Assembly (NCBI GenBank): GCA_035772735.1
Contig: JASDFA010000007.1
Location: forward strand, 38,842,501 to 38,906,500
Length of the DNA stretch: 64,000 bases
Direction: 5' to 3'
From: Datura wrightii
Lineage: Eukaryota > Streptophyta > Magnoliopsida > Solanales > Solanaceae
A program made the position numbers and the translations under genes. Positions 46,739 through 58,033 of this stretch are shown here, piece after piece. The notes under the pieces were generated by a model. It was not told where the DNA came from. It saw only the letters and a list, made by a program, of their open reading frames with translations, and made no database searches. Numbering within the stretch: the first letter of the stretch is position 1; each line of letters begins with the position of its first letter.

Positions 46739-49700
46739 CTAGGCCTGAAATAGGTGAGGGTATCTGACTTTCATATCTTCTTCTGCTTCCCACGTCATTT
46801 CCTCACGATTTCTGTTACACCACAATACTTTGACATGTGCAACATCTTTAGTTCTCAACCTGCGAATCTGTCTATCTAAGATAGCTACGGGAATCTCTTC
46901 ATATGCTAACTCTTCTGTGACCTGGACATCTTGAACCGGAACTACTGTAGAAGGGTCCCCTACGAACTTCCTTAACATAGAAACATGGAATACTGGGTGA
47001 ACAGATGCTAACTCTGGAGGCAAGTTCAACTCGTATGCAACTCGGCCTATTCTTCGCCGAATCTGATATGGCCCAATGAATCTTGGGATAAGCTTGCCTT
47101 TCTTGCCAAACCTCATTACCCCTTTCATCGGGGACACTTTCAGATATACCCAGTCATTTACCAAAAATTCTAGATTTCTGCGCCGCATATCTGCATAAGA
47201 CTTCTGGCGGCTCTGAGCAGTCAGTAAACGTTCTCGGATAAGCTTTATCTTTTCCTCGGACTGCCGAACAATGTCTGGGCCAACTAATGCTGATTCTCCT
47301 ATTTCAAACCAGCCCACCGGTGATCTACATTTTTTCCCGTATAATGCCTCGAAAGGCGCCATCTGAATAGCTGAATGATAGTTGTTATTATAAGCAAATT
47401 CAATTAACGAAAGATGCTTATCCCAGCTACCTCCAAAATCTAGCACACACGCTCGTAGCATATCTTCAAGTGTCTGAATTGTATGTTTAGCCTGCCCATC
47501 TCTTTGAGGATGGAATGTCGTGCTCAAGTTAATCTGTGTTCCCAAACCTTTCTGAAACGATTGCCAGAATCTAGCTGTGAACTGTGCTCCTCTATCTGAA
47601 ATGATGGACACTGGCACTCCATGTAATCTAACTATTTCTCTGATATATAATTCGGCATAATCCTCAGCTGAGAAGGTAACCCTCACTGGCAGGAAATGAG
47701 CTGATTTTGTCAGCCTGTCAACTATTACCCAAATGGAATCATTTCTGCGTCTAGTATGGGGTAACCCTGTTACAAAATCCATGTTTATTGCTTCCCATTT
47801 CCACATAGGTACCGTTATATCTTACGTCAGACCGCCCGGTTTCTGGTGCTCTGCTTTCACTTGCTGACAGTTAGAACATCTAGATACAAATTCGGCTATC
47901 TCAGCTTTCATACCTGGCCACCAGTAGATGTCTCTGATATCGTGGTACATTTTGGTCGCTCCTGGATGGAGGGAATAGCGAGCGTAATGTACCTCATGCA
48001 TGATCTGCCCACGAAGTCCTGAGACATTCGGGACACAGAGGCGGCCCTTACAGCGTAGCACATCATCCTCGGTTATCTGAAAATCTGGCTCCTTACCTTT
48101 CTGAATTTTATCTCTGAGCTGGACTAAATCGGGATACTCATACTATCGTTCTTTTACCTCTGTAACTAATGATGACACCGCAAAATTATGAATTACTGCT
48201 CCATTATTTTCTGTTTCCATTACTCGAACGGCTAGACCAGCTAACTGATGAATTTCTTTGGCTAACTTCTGCTTCTCAGGTCGCAAATACGCTAAACTCC
48301 CCATTGACTTACGGCTCAGGGCATCTGCTACAACATTAGCTTTTCCGGGGTGGTATAGAATATTCACATCATAATCTTTTAACAGCTCCAACCAGCGGCG
48401 TTGTCGCAGATTCAACTCCCTCTGAGTGAAAATGTACTGTAAGCTCTTATGATCTGTGTAAATATCAACATGGACACCGTACAAGTAATGCCTCCACATT
48501 TTTAAGGCGTGAATTACTGCGGCCAATTCCAGGTCATGGGTAGGATAATTCTTTTCGTATTTCCTCAGCTGTCTGGAAGCATATGGAATCACTCTACCAT
48601 GCTGCATCAACACACAACCTAACCCAACACCTAACGCGTCACAATAGACTGAATAACCCTCTATGCCTTCCGGCAATGCTAACACTGGAGCGGAGGTTAA
48701 TCTGTCTTTCAATTCCTGGAAGCTCTGCTCGCATGTCTCTGTCCATTGAAACTTTGCTGCTTTCTATGTCAATTTAGTTAGAGGTGCTGCAATGGTCGAG
48801 AACCCCTCAACGAACCTCCTATAATATCCTGCCAACCCCAGAAAGCTACGAACTTCAGTCGGGGTGGTAGGCCTAGGCCATGACTTAACTGCTTCTATCT
48901 TCTGCTTGTCTACCTGTATACCAGCGTCTGAGACAATATGCCCTAAAAAGGCTACTGAGTTCAGCCAGAATTCACACTTAGAAAATTTAGCATACAACTG
49001 GCGGTCCTTGAGGATCTGGAGCACTGTCCGCAAATGAGTCCGGTGATCTGCTTCAGAGTGTGAATACACAAGAATATCATCAATGAATACTATCACGAAC
49101 AAGTCTAGGAAAGGTCTGAAAATACTGTTCATCAAGTCCATAAAGACTGCTGGGGCATTCGTTAATCCGAAGGACATAACTAGAAATTCAAAATGTCCAT
49201 ATCGGGTCCTGAACGCTGTCTTAGGAATATCTCTCTCACGTACTCGGACCTGGTGATATCCGGACCGCAAGTCAATCTTAGAAAAGTATGTGGCTCCCTA
49301 TAACTGATCAAATAAGTCATCAATTCTGTGGAGCGGGTACTTGTTCTTTACTGTAACTTTATTTAGTTGCCGATAATATATGCACATTCAGAGCGAGCCA
49401 TCTTTCTTTCTCACGAATAAAACTGGCGCACCCCACGGTGAAGTACTCGGCCTGATAAAACCTTTATCTAACAAATCTTTCAACTGCTCCTTTAATTCTC
49501 TGAGTTCTGCAGGAGCCATACGATAGAGAGGTATTGATATAGGCTGAGTGCCTGGTAACAAGTCGATAGCAAAGTCTATTTCCCTTTCTGGGGGAATACC
49601 AGGTGACTCATCAGGAAATACATCTGGGAATTCATTCACCACTGGGACAGACTGGAGTGTCGGAGATTCTGCTTGGACATCCTGAACTCTGACCAGATGG

Positions 49701-51523
49701 TAAATACACCCCTTAGATATCAACTTTCTCGCCTGAAGGTAGGAAATAAACCTACCTTTTGGCGTAGCGGTGCTGCCCTTCCACTCCCGTACTGCTTCTC
49801 CTGGGAAGTGGAATCGGACCGTTTTGGTCCAACATTCAACGTTGGCAAAGCATGGTACTAACCAGTCCATACCCATTATGGCATCGAAGTCTATCATTTC
49901 TAACTCGACCAGATCTACTGTGGTCTGACGGTCAGCAATCTCTACTATACACCCGCGGTAGATTCGGCTAGCTGTGATAGAGTCACCGACAGGCGTAGAT
50001 ACTAAGAAGGGCTGCTGTAATGATTCTGGTACAATACTAAACTTTCGTGCCACAAATGGAGCAATGTAGGACAAGGTAGACCCTGGATCAATCAACACAT
50101 AAGCAGGGTGTGAGCAAATAGTTAGCATACCTGTCACAACATCAGGCGACGCTTCCGAGGCTTGCCTCCCTGGTAAAGCATATGTGCGGCTCGGAACCGC
50201 ACCTGTACTGGAGGTCCCTGATCTGCCCCGACCCCTGCCTGCTGAAATTGAGGGCCTGCGCCCAATCGAGGATGCTGCGGCTCGTGACCTTGCTGATGCC
50301 CTATCCTGTCTATCCCGGTCCTCTCGACCTCTGGCTGGGCAATCTTTCATCAAATGGCCTTCTTGGCCACAAATATAACATGCGGTGGAGCCATATCTGC
50401 ATGCTCCAGGATGGCGTCGACTGCATATAGGGCAAAGTGGTAGGGTATACCTACTCTGCTCTGCCCTCCTCTGTAATGGTGAATCTGCCATCTGCAAGCC
50501 CCTACCAGTCTCTGACTGCCCCCTGCGGCTGAATCTACCCCCCTGGGACTGCGGCGGAGGTGGGGGCCTGGGCGGCCTATCTAACAATCGTGGCCTGGGT
50601 CCTCCCCGGGCCTCCCTCTGTAACTCAACTGGCCTGTCCCGGCGACGCTGTTCTTGACTGACCCTTTTGATCTCCCGTTGTCGCTGTCTGATGCCCTCAA
50701 TATTTTGGGCAAATGCCTGAACCCGAGCAATGTCCATGTCCTCTCGCAGTGTGGCTGTAATACAAGTCTCAACATATTCTGGATTCAACCCCATGATGAA
50801 ACGGTGCACTCTGGATGCCATGGTATCAACAAAGGCCGGTGCATATCGAGCCAAAGAATCAAACCACAAGGAATATTCCCGGACACTCATGGCCCCCTGC
50901 TCTAGATGTAGGAACTGGTCTACTCGGGCCTGTCGAATCTCCCGCAGCAAATAGTGATCTAGAAAGGCTCCTGAAAAGCTGGACCAGGTGGGAGGGAAAA
51001 CATCTCTCCCTCGGGACCTCTCCCAGCTTTCATACCATAACACCGCAATATCCCGTAACTGGAATGCTGCCAATTCAACTGATTCGGTAGGTGTGGCATG
51101 CATAACCCTGAAGATTGTCTGCATTTGATCCAGAAAATCCTGGGGGTCCTCTGTTCGGTCCGTGCCTGTAAACTGTGGGGGATTCAGGGCTAAGAACTCT
51201 CGGACCCTCGAACTACCGGGCCCTCCTGATAATTCTGCAACTGTAGACAACATTGGCTGACGCTGAGCAGCCATCATCTGTGCTAACATAACTACAGCAC
51301 TCCTAACCTCCTGGTTGGAAGGTGTCGGTATAGGGACTGCTGAAGGTACTGTCACCCCAAGTGGTTCCTGACGTGGTGGAGACTGCTGAAGAGGCTGGGA
51401 CGATGCCTCTGTAGTGCCCTCTGATCGGGCTATTTCTAAATGAGGGGAAGGCATCCTGCTGGTACCTTCCCCTGCTGCAATATCTAAGCTCCAGCCTGTG
51501 ATAGGATGTTGCTGGTCTGACAT
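46739..51523 (-). pseudogene. F gag-pol polyprotein: single frame, five nonsense mutations
   Basis: Start ATG 51521-51523 (MSDQQHPITG; upstream Met codons lie in the leader); stop TAG at 46739-46741; about 1,594 codons, normal for chromoviruses. Gag core residues 105-275; zinc knuckle C382, C385, H390, C395 intact; protease IDPGS with D479; RT from about 640 with FIDDILVYS near 49085; RNase H 48640-48320 (YCDALG, HDLELAA, TDHKSLQ, VADALSRKS); integrase zinc domain near 48010-47870 (HEVHYARYSLHPGATK, CSNC), core 47780-47430 (MDFVTGL, ISDRGAQF, and HPQRDGQAKHT, where the usual AERT Glu has become Lys); chromodomain to the end (VLWCNRNREEMTWE). The stops are at 49388, 49298, 48764, 48143 and 47822 (lowest base). 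Compared with A and other copies they replace Arg, Gln, Gln, Gln and Gln codons. No frameshift. Confidence 0.95.
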
Positions 51524-51720
51524 TATCTGTAACCAAAGAATATAGTAAACTTTCAGGGACTCAACCCTATATTGTACCGCTCTACAGCACGACTGAATAA
51601 GAATAAAAGACAACCATCGTATCATGCCTTGCAGCCTCCTATCCATAGTATGTGGTGCACAACACATCCATGGACAAGACTCTACTTAGCACGGCTTGCA
51701 GACTCCCTGGAATACGACCT
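51524..51720 (-). other. F leader between primer site and gag
   Basis: About 200 bases. The frame upstream of the gag ATG happens to be open for 48 codons, but the sister A starts at the equivalent ATG and its leader has no matching conserved protein, so this is judged untranslated. Confidence 0.7.
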
Positions 51721-51732
51721 GCTCTGATACCA
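51721..51732 (-). promoter_or_regulatory. Primer-binding site of F
   Basis: Plus strand GCTCTGATACCA, the complement of TGGTATCAGAGC; four bases from the LTR. Confidence 0.94.
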
Positions 51733-51736
51733 AGTT

Positions 51737-54318
51737 TGTCACACCCCGCCTTGGGGGGTATGACTAGCACCTGGTGCCCTACTGGGACCTGAACTGCTGG
51801 ACTGCTAAGCCTGGGCACCTCTGGTGCCTGGCTGGCTCTAACTCATATTTCTGGAAACAAAGGGCTATATAACGGCTGTAAACACAGCCCCCGGCCCATT
51901 GGCCTATAGCCTCCTGTACCTGTACTAACAGCTGACCAGAAACACATCAATTCAGGGAAACCTATGCGGGCCGACAAGGCCACCATGCTGTCTAGTTATC
52001 TGTAATTCAATCATGAAGCACTAAAAAGCTACATGACCGGCAAGGTCACCACTACTGGCAAACTATGGCCCCACACGACCATCATAATAGAAAGAAAGAG
52101 TTCTAACAGCTATACAACTGCACGGCCTCACACGAGCAGCTCATCTGGCCACAAGGAATATATACAGACTGCAAGCCTCTAGGAATAGCAATAGAAATGA
52201 TCGGGATAGGGCCCCGACCTACCCGTGCTATACAACAAAAAGAACTGAACTACACCTCTGGAATTCAGTCTCCGGATGACAGGAGCTGAATACTCGACCG
52301 CTGACAGGAATCACTTAGTATCGCCTGCTCGTCTATGAGTACCTGCAGGCAAGTAATGCAGCGCCCCATCGGGCGTCAGTACCGCTGTTACTGAGTATGT
52401 AAAGCAATAACTGAAAGCAAAGTCTGAAAACAACAAAGTAACTGATAAACTGAAGTAGGAAGAATTAGATTAACTGCCTGATACTGTGAGTCATACATTT
52501 TCTTATTTACACTGGAAAGAAATAGAAGTCATACCTGGAGACGTATCCCTCTACTGCTGATCTACTCGTGTCTAACATAACATGGTATAACATGAAATAG
52601 CATAACATGGCACACATAAACCTTACCCGGCCCCCATAAGCCGGGAGGTACAACCAGCACAGAATCTACACCCCTACCCCGGTCATCCCATCTCCTATAA
52701 TGGCTGTAAGCATCCTGCCGGTCCCCTGGGTATGCACTTGGGCTCGCTGAGCCCCTGACTATAACTGTACCTGAGTCCGAAGGACTCCTGAATCAACACC
52801 CGGGCGTACCCGCTCGACGGGGGTGTATAAAAGCCGACCAAGGCAAAATATGGGGAAACTGGCATCCCATCTTCGTCCCCTGGGGGACGGCATGCCACTC
52901 CGTAGAGCGACGTATCCTCGTCCTCTGGCGGACGAGTCGATACAGCTATTAACCCTGGGGCGGTCATGGATGCTAGGTAGTCCAACCCCAAACAATACAA
53001 TGGTCTCAACTAGTAATACTGTCTGCATATCTCACATGCTGTGGCTAATAGGGGTAAAGTATTGTATATACTACATACTGAGCTAATGATAGCAATCTGT
53101 ACATATATAATACGTGCTGAGACTGGTAAGTATATATATGTGAATATAGTCTCCTGCCAGACTGTACTGGGGCAAATGCTATACAAGACAGTGTTTCTGC
53201 TGAAAACTATGTTGTTTACTAAGTTTCTGTATTAACACGATTTACTATTCCTAACATGCGTTCTAAACTTTATTTTAGCCTGCCAATCTATTTCTGAAGT
53301 GCTTTACGGATATTACATCACTTTATGGGGTTTCAACTAAATACAATAATATCTTAACATGTCATATTACATCACATACTGAGCATGCTGAGCGATTTCT
53401 AACACTTGTGTTAGAATTTATGTCATACTAGTAAGTTTCCCGCACGTTACAACTTGAGGCTTCTAACATCGTATTAACATTTACAATAAACGCAGTACTT
53501 AACTTCTAAACATTCTACTGGCCTGTAAATTACTATACTGCATCAATATTACTTAGCTTGCCGAGGGAACTAGCTTTACATACCTTGTCCTTGAACTATT
53601 CGTCCGTCGGACGAGGTTCGGCCGGTACTTCAACTACTTTCTCCCAACTGCATTCATTAATACGTCAATTAATACTAAATACAGCTTTATTATAAAGAGC
53701 AACGTTACTTTCGATATAGTTTATAGCCTAAACTTAGGCTTATCGAAAGACGGTCGAAAACTCGCTATTTTTCAGCGGTCCAGAAAGGAGAAATATTCAC
53801 TTCTCAGCTAGGAACACATAGACATTAATTTAGAGAGGAATTCTACATACCTTAGTTCGGTGGCTCGCCGATTCGTCGGCCGTATTTCACGAAACTAAAT
53901 CCGTAGTAATGCTCTCTGCTGCTAAATACCTCAGTATCTGGGGTTAATTTGAATTTGGGCAGCGTTTAGCAGCGTAATCGGACGAAAATTATTTAATTTC
54001 CTTCGTTCTTACTCCTCTCTGCCGTTCACCCTCTGTTTTCTTGAAATTTTTAAAGGTTTAAATGAAATTAAACCGAAGTGGGGCTTATATACTTGAGCCT
54101 GAACCTGGGCAACGTGTCATGGAGCCATCGCGGAGGCCTCACCTCCGTGACACGCTGCCATCGCGGAGGGGCTCTACCTTGGCTCCTCCCGCGATGGTTC
54201 GACAGGTTTCTCATCCGATCTTTTTCCAGGCCTTTCTCTAGCACGTATGGCCTTCAAATATACTTAACCAATGTGCGAATAGGTCGTCTAGGTGCCGGGA
54301 ATTCTACGGGGTATAACA
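51737..54318 (-). repeat. 5' LTR of F
   Basis: 2,582 bases, the fuller copy. The 51-base stretch lost from the other LTR lies at about 53950-54000. GC-rich CATCGCGGAGG block at 54108-54200. Confidence 0.95.
54084..54091 (-). promoter_or_regulatory. TATA box, 5' LTR of F
   Basis: TATATAAG on the element strand; this is the copy that would drive the genomic RNA of F. Confidence 0.68.
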
Positions 54319-54323
54319 TCTAT
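54319..54323. repeat. Target-site duplication of F, right (tctat)
   Basis: Follows GGGGTATAACA; exact match to 43941-43945. Confidence 0.94.
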
Positions 54324-55406
54324 AACCATCCTGTCTAGAAAATGGACACACTCGGCGCATGTAGCCAGTCCTACCACACCCATAGAAAATATCTGAGCCG
54401 AGCAAACACTCCTGGCATGACTCTCGCTGCAATTTCCGCAGGTTGGGAAGGTACGCTCTACCTGCGCGCCCCTCTAATCCCTCGATCCCGAAGCCCTGCT
54501 CTTATGATCACCCCTGGTCTAGATGGAACACTAGCTGATGATGGTGCTGGAGCTACTGACCTCTGCTGAAACTGAGGGCGATGACCACCATTGGATCTCT
54601 GATGAATAAACCCATGGCTATCTGTCCGAGCCCTCTTTACCTTCATCTCCCTCGCATGAGCAGCCTCCATATGCTGGGCATACAACACTATGCGAGGAAT
54701 GTCCATATCCTAATGAAGCATGGAAGTCCTGCAATCTTTGTCCAAATAACCCGCTACTCCATGGATGAATCTACTCACCTGCATCCTCTGATCGGCTATT
54801 AACTCTGGGGCATATTTCGATAGGCAAGTGAACTCAAGGGAATACTCTTGTATAGCCATTCTCCCTTGCTTCAAATTAACAAACTCATCTAGCTTCAGCT
54901 CCCTAATCTCACGAGGGAAGAACCAGTATAGAAATGCAACATGGAACTCTTCCCAAGTGATCAGACCTGCTCCAGTGACCCTGCTATCCTTTCATTGGCG
55001 AAACAAGATATGCACGTCCCCTTTTAACTGAAAAGAGGCCAACTCGCGCACTCAAACCCATTCACCCCCATGATTTGGGTGATCTTGACAATCTCATCTA
55101 AGAACTCATGTGGGTCCTCATCTACCTCGGACCCAGGAACTCTGACAGGTTCATCCTCAAGAAGTCTATGACTCTAGGCGCCGCTACATTTCCATTCTGC
55201 GGAACATGCACAATGGCCTGCTGATTGACCTGAGCGGTCAAGGCCTGCCCAAGCATCTGAATAGCAGCTCAAAACTCAGCATGGGCAGCTGGCTCCGATG
55301 CCTGGGGCTCCTGAACTTGTGGGGCTTGTTGATGACCATGACCATTGCCATCCTCATGGCCTTTACCATCTCCATTCCTCCTTCTGTTCATTCTTCGAGG
55401 AGCCAT
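54324..55406 (-). pseudogene. E gag, N-terminal piece
   Basis: Starts at ATG 55404-55406 (MAPRRMNRRRNG). Gag core about 54990-54700: REIRELKLDEF, EYSLEFTCLSKYAPEL, QVSRFIHGVAGYLDKDCRT, then ARIVLYAQHMEAAHARE-like helix. The zinc knuckle (about 54430-54350) begins with CGNC but its second half is scrambled (C and H spacing lost). Stops and frameshifts near 55090-54960. The gene continues at 43945 across F, where TTRTAATPAHSAPQG follows the knuckle as in D (DRGHAQTTKIVATP). Confidence 0.85.
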
Positions 55407-55599
55407 GATTCTGCAATCGTGAATAACACGAATTAGAAGAATAAAAGGACGTTTCATCGCACGACATAGATCATGAAAGAAAGGAACATTTCCAAAATGT
55501 CTCGTATCCTCTCAGTCATAAGTGTGGCGCGATTGATGCCCATGAAAAACACTCTACTTAACGTGACTTTTAGACACCCTAGGACACTTTAAACCTATG
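55407..55599 (-). other. E leader
   Basis: Contains the conserved leader phrase of these elements (cccatgaaaaacactctacttaacg and ctaggacactt on the plus strand), matching 57000-57050 in G and 34700-34750 in D. Not coding beyond the gag start. Confidence 0.65.
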
Positions 55600-55611
55600 G
55601 CTCTAATACAA
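55600..55611 (-). promoter_or_regulatory. Primer-binding site of E, decayed
   Basis: Plus strand gctctaatacaa, complement ttgtattagagc; two mismatches to TGGTATCAGAGC. Just inside the LTR edge at 55616. Confidence 0.75.
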
Positions 55612-55615
55612 AGTT

Positions 55616-55820
55616 TTTCATGACCCGAACATAGACCCAGATCGTAACATGGGACAAGGAACCCTGAAAGGCCCCAAGTCGACCCATGGAATAAGCTTGT
55701 GATTAGTCTTCCGCTTATAATGAATGAAATTATATGTATGCTTATGCCATGGGTCTACTTGGGGCCTCTCGTGGTTCCTTATCCTGTTTTACGATCCGGG
55801 TCTCTGTTCGGGTCGGGACA
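55616..55820. repeat. Head-to-head LTR ends forming an inverted repeat
   Basis: Left arm (55616-55697) is the minus-strand LTR end of E: catgacccgaacatagaccc...gacccatgg. The right part (about 55698-55820) is the plus-strand end of a related LTR, finishing gttcgggtcgggaca. The arms pair over some 75-80 bases at high identity, with a 45-base AT-rich loop. The plus-strand LTR end then meets gag of G. Confidence 0.85.
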
Positions 55821-56868
55821 TAAGAGGCCTTTCCCTACTTGCAACATGCACCTTTTCCCTATAACCACTAACATACATGCCTCCTGCCAAACCAATCACA
55901 AACTAAAATACTGGTCTCCACCGACTGGCTCACCTGACCTCGAGAGCCTGATGCCCGTCCATTCTGATCACTCCTAGATCTTGATGGCACACTTGCTGCT
56001 GACGATGCTAGGGATGATGACCTCTAGTGGGACGGCTGATGATATCCACCACCTAACCTCTACTAGGAGAACCCAAAACTATCTGCCCTAGCCCTCTTGG
56101 CCTCTCTCTCCCTCTCCCTTATCTGGATTGCCTCCATATGCTAGGCATACAAAACCAATCTGGAGAAGTCAATGTCTTGATGTAGGATAGTGGTCCTACA
56201 ATCCTTGACCAAGTAGTCTGCTACACCATTCACGAATCTGCTCACCCGAGCCCTCTGATCGGTCACCATATTCGGCGCATACTTGGACAAGTATGTGAAC
56301 TCTAAAACATACTCCGATACGGTCATATTGTTCTGTCTCATATTCATGAACTCTGCTACCTTGATCTCCCTCATCTCCTGGTGAAAGAATCGATTTAAGA
56401 ATGCGGTGAGAAACTCAGACCCACTCTGAGTCCTCGACCATCCTTCCATTGTATATACTAAATATGAGCAACCCCATTCAACTGATAAGAGGCTAGGTCT
56501 GCACACTTTTCCCATGTCACCCCTATAATCTGGGTGATTTTCTGAATCTCCTTGATGAACTCATGTGTGTGCTCATCCACTCTTAACCCAAGAAACTTGG
56601 GGGAATTCATCTTGAGAAAATACCCGACCCTAGCCACCGCTGCGTTCCCATTCTAGGGAACATGAGCCACAGCTTGCTAATTGACCTGAGCGGTCAATGA
56701 CTATGCCAACATCTGAATGGTTGACCTAAACTCAACATTGGCAACTTGCTCAGGCACATAATCTTTCGGGGCTAGTGGGGCTTTATGGTGCCTATCACCG
56801 TTGCCATTCTCATGGCCATTTTCATTTTCTTTGTCGTTCCTTCTTCTATTAACTCGGCATGGAGGCAT
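55821..56868 (-). pseudogene. G gag fragment
   Basis: Starts at ATG 56866-56868 (MPPCRVNRRRNDKENENG). Gag core 56515-56141: FLTAFLNRFFHQEMREIK, EYVLEFTYLSKYAPNM, RVSRFVNGVADYLVKDCRT, DFSRLVLYA. Then a basic, serine-rich stretch and the broken approach to the zinc knuckle near 55840, where it ends at the inverted LTR piece. Stop codons replace Gln at several places (for example after TIQMLA and after TAQVN). Nothing of pol remains. Confidence 0.82.
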
Positions 56869-57060
56869 GATTCTGCCAATGCGTATAGCATGAGTTAGAA
56901 GGATAGAGATATACTTCATTGCACGACATAGATCATGAAAGAAGGGAAATTTCCTAAAACATTTCGTAGCCTCTTCATCATAAGCGCGGCGTGCTTCACA
57001 CCCATGAAAAAGACTCTACTTAATGCGGCTTTCAGACAACCTAGGACACATAGAACCTTT

Positions 57061-57072
57061 ACTTTGATACCA
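57061..57072 (-). promoter_or_regulatory. Primer-binding site of G
   Basis: Plus strand actttgatacca; two mismatches to the complement of TGGTATCAGAGC; four bases from the LTR at 57077. Confidence 0.78.
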
Positions 57073-57076
57073 AGTT

Positions 57077-58033
57077 TGTCATGACCCGAACATAGGCCCA
57101 AATCTAGACATGGAACCTAGAACTGTAAATGGCTCCAAGTCAACCCTTGGCATGAACATGAAAACTAAAGCTCAACATTAATAAAGTGGAAGACTAAATT
57201 CTAAATTAGCAGAATTTGTATAGTAAAACATTTAAATGACTGAAATCACAAAACATATAATCTGAAGTTGGATATACACATTATGTCTAAAAAGCCTTTA
57301 CATACTGACGAGCTGATGGGACAACACCCCCAACTAGCTCACTAAAAGTCTGAAATTGAAATAGCAACAACACAACTAACTGAAGGTCTTAAAAGGAAGA
57401 GGACTCACCAACAGGCTATTTTTTAACAAAGTTGATCATGAAATCACAGACATAGTCTAAAATCTAAACATGGGGAGCCTTGGCTCAAAACATACCACAA
57501 GCTGAAAAGTGGGAGTTTAGACTCTAAAATCATGTGGTAAGCTAACATCATAAACTTAAACTAAATCATGAAAACATACTTAGATCATGCAGGCTTTCCC
57601 AAACTTTAACATGCTTGAAATAGGCTCAATAGTAAAAATCATGGATTCATACATGAGTAATTCATAAAAATTATTTCATGCTAAACAACTCATCATGTTT
57701 GAAAACATAGATCATAATCTTAACTTTTCATGAAACTTGCATATTGGGCATAATAATTTCAAAACTAGAAATCATGAATTGTAATTCAAAATAAGTGTAA
57801 AACATACCCATGAATCTTAAAATATCATTAAAAAGATGAAGGGAATTGACCCATCAACAAATCATAGTGAATTTCGTGAAATTGAATTAAAACCCCATAA
57901 GATCATAAACTTGAATTAGGACTTTAATTCATGAAATTGATGAGAATTTGGGCATGAGATTTAAAGGAAACTCCCATTCATAGCCCTACATACCTTGGAA
58001 ATCTAATTCTACATCCTTGCTTGAAATCCCAAG
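57077..58033 (-). repeat. 5' LTR of G, deleted and interrupted
   Basis: Begins TGTCATGACCCGAACATAGG. Compared with 26171-26855 in B, about 650 bases are missing at about 57420 (ggctatttttt joins aacaaagttgatc). Interrupted at 58033 by H, in a stretch matching 10100-10130 in the left LTR of B. Confidence 0.8.

Larger units (their letters stand above)
43946..54318 (-). mobile_element. F: youngest, best-kept chromovirus (Tekay/Del type)
   Basis: Minus strand, 10.4 kb, inserted in gag of E with exact 5-base duplication tctat. LTRs 2,531 and 2,582 bases with only about three differences in the first 120 bases, all transitions. Perfect primer site, clear purine tract, all domains in one frame. It is stopped only by five premature stop codons, so among the elements here it most recently could have been active. 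Its nearest relative in the window is A. Confidence 0.96.
28749..55697 (-). mobile_element. E: minus-strand chromovirus, split by D and F
   Basis: Left (3') LTR 28749-31044, pol end 31290-32518, insertion D, pol and gag end 41691-43945, insertion F, gag start 54324-55406, primer site 55600-55611, then only about 80 bases of 5' LTR. Pieces join across D in the integrase zinc domain and across F in gag. The surviving LTR parts do not overlap (3' copy lacks about 100 terminal bases; 5' copy is just its terminus), so its age cannot be judged from them. Confidence 0.78.
55821..58033 (-). mobile_element. G: 5' remnant of a minus-strand chromovirus
   Basis: Gag fragment, leader, primer site and part of a 5' LTR, close in subtype to the right LTR and gag of B. 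Cut on the left by the inverted LTR junction and on the right by H. Confidence 0.72.

Noticed and set aside
46739..47806. A 355-codon open frame as an independent integrase gene
   Set aside because: It lies in the same frame as the rest of the F polyprotein and starts at an internal Met after a TAA; it is the C-terminal part of pol.
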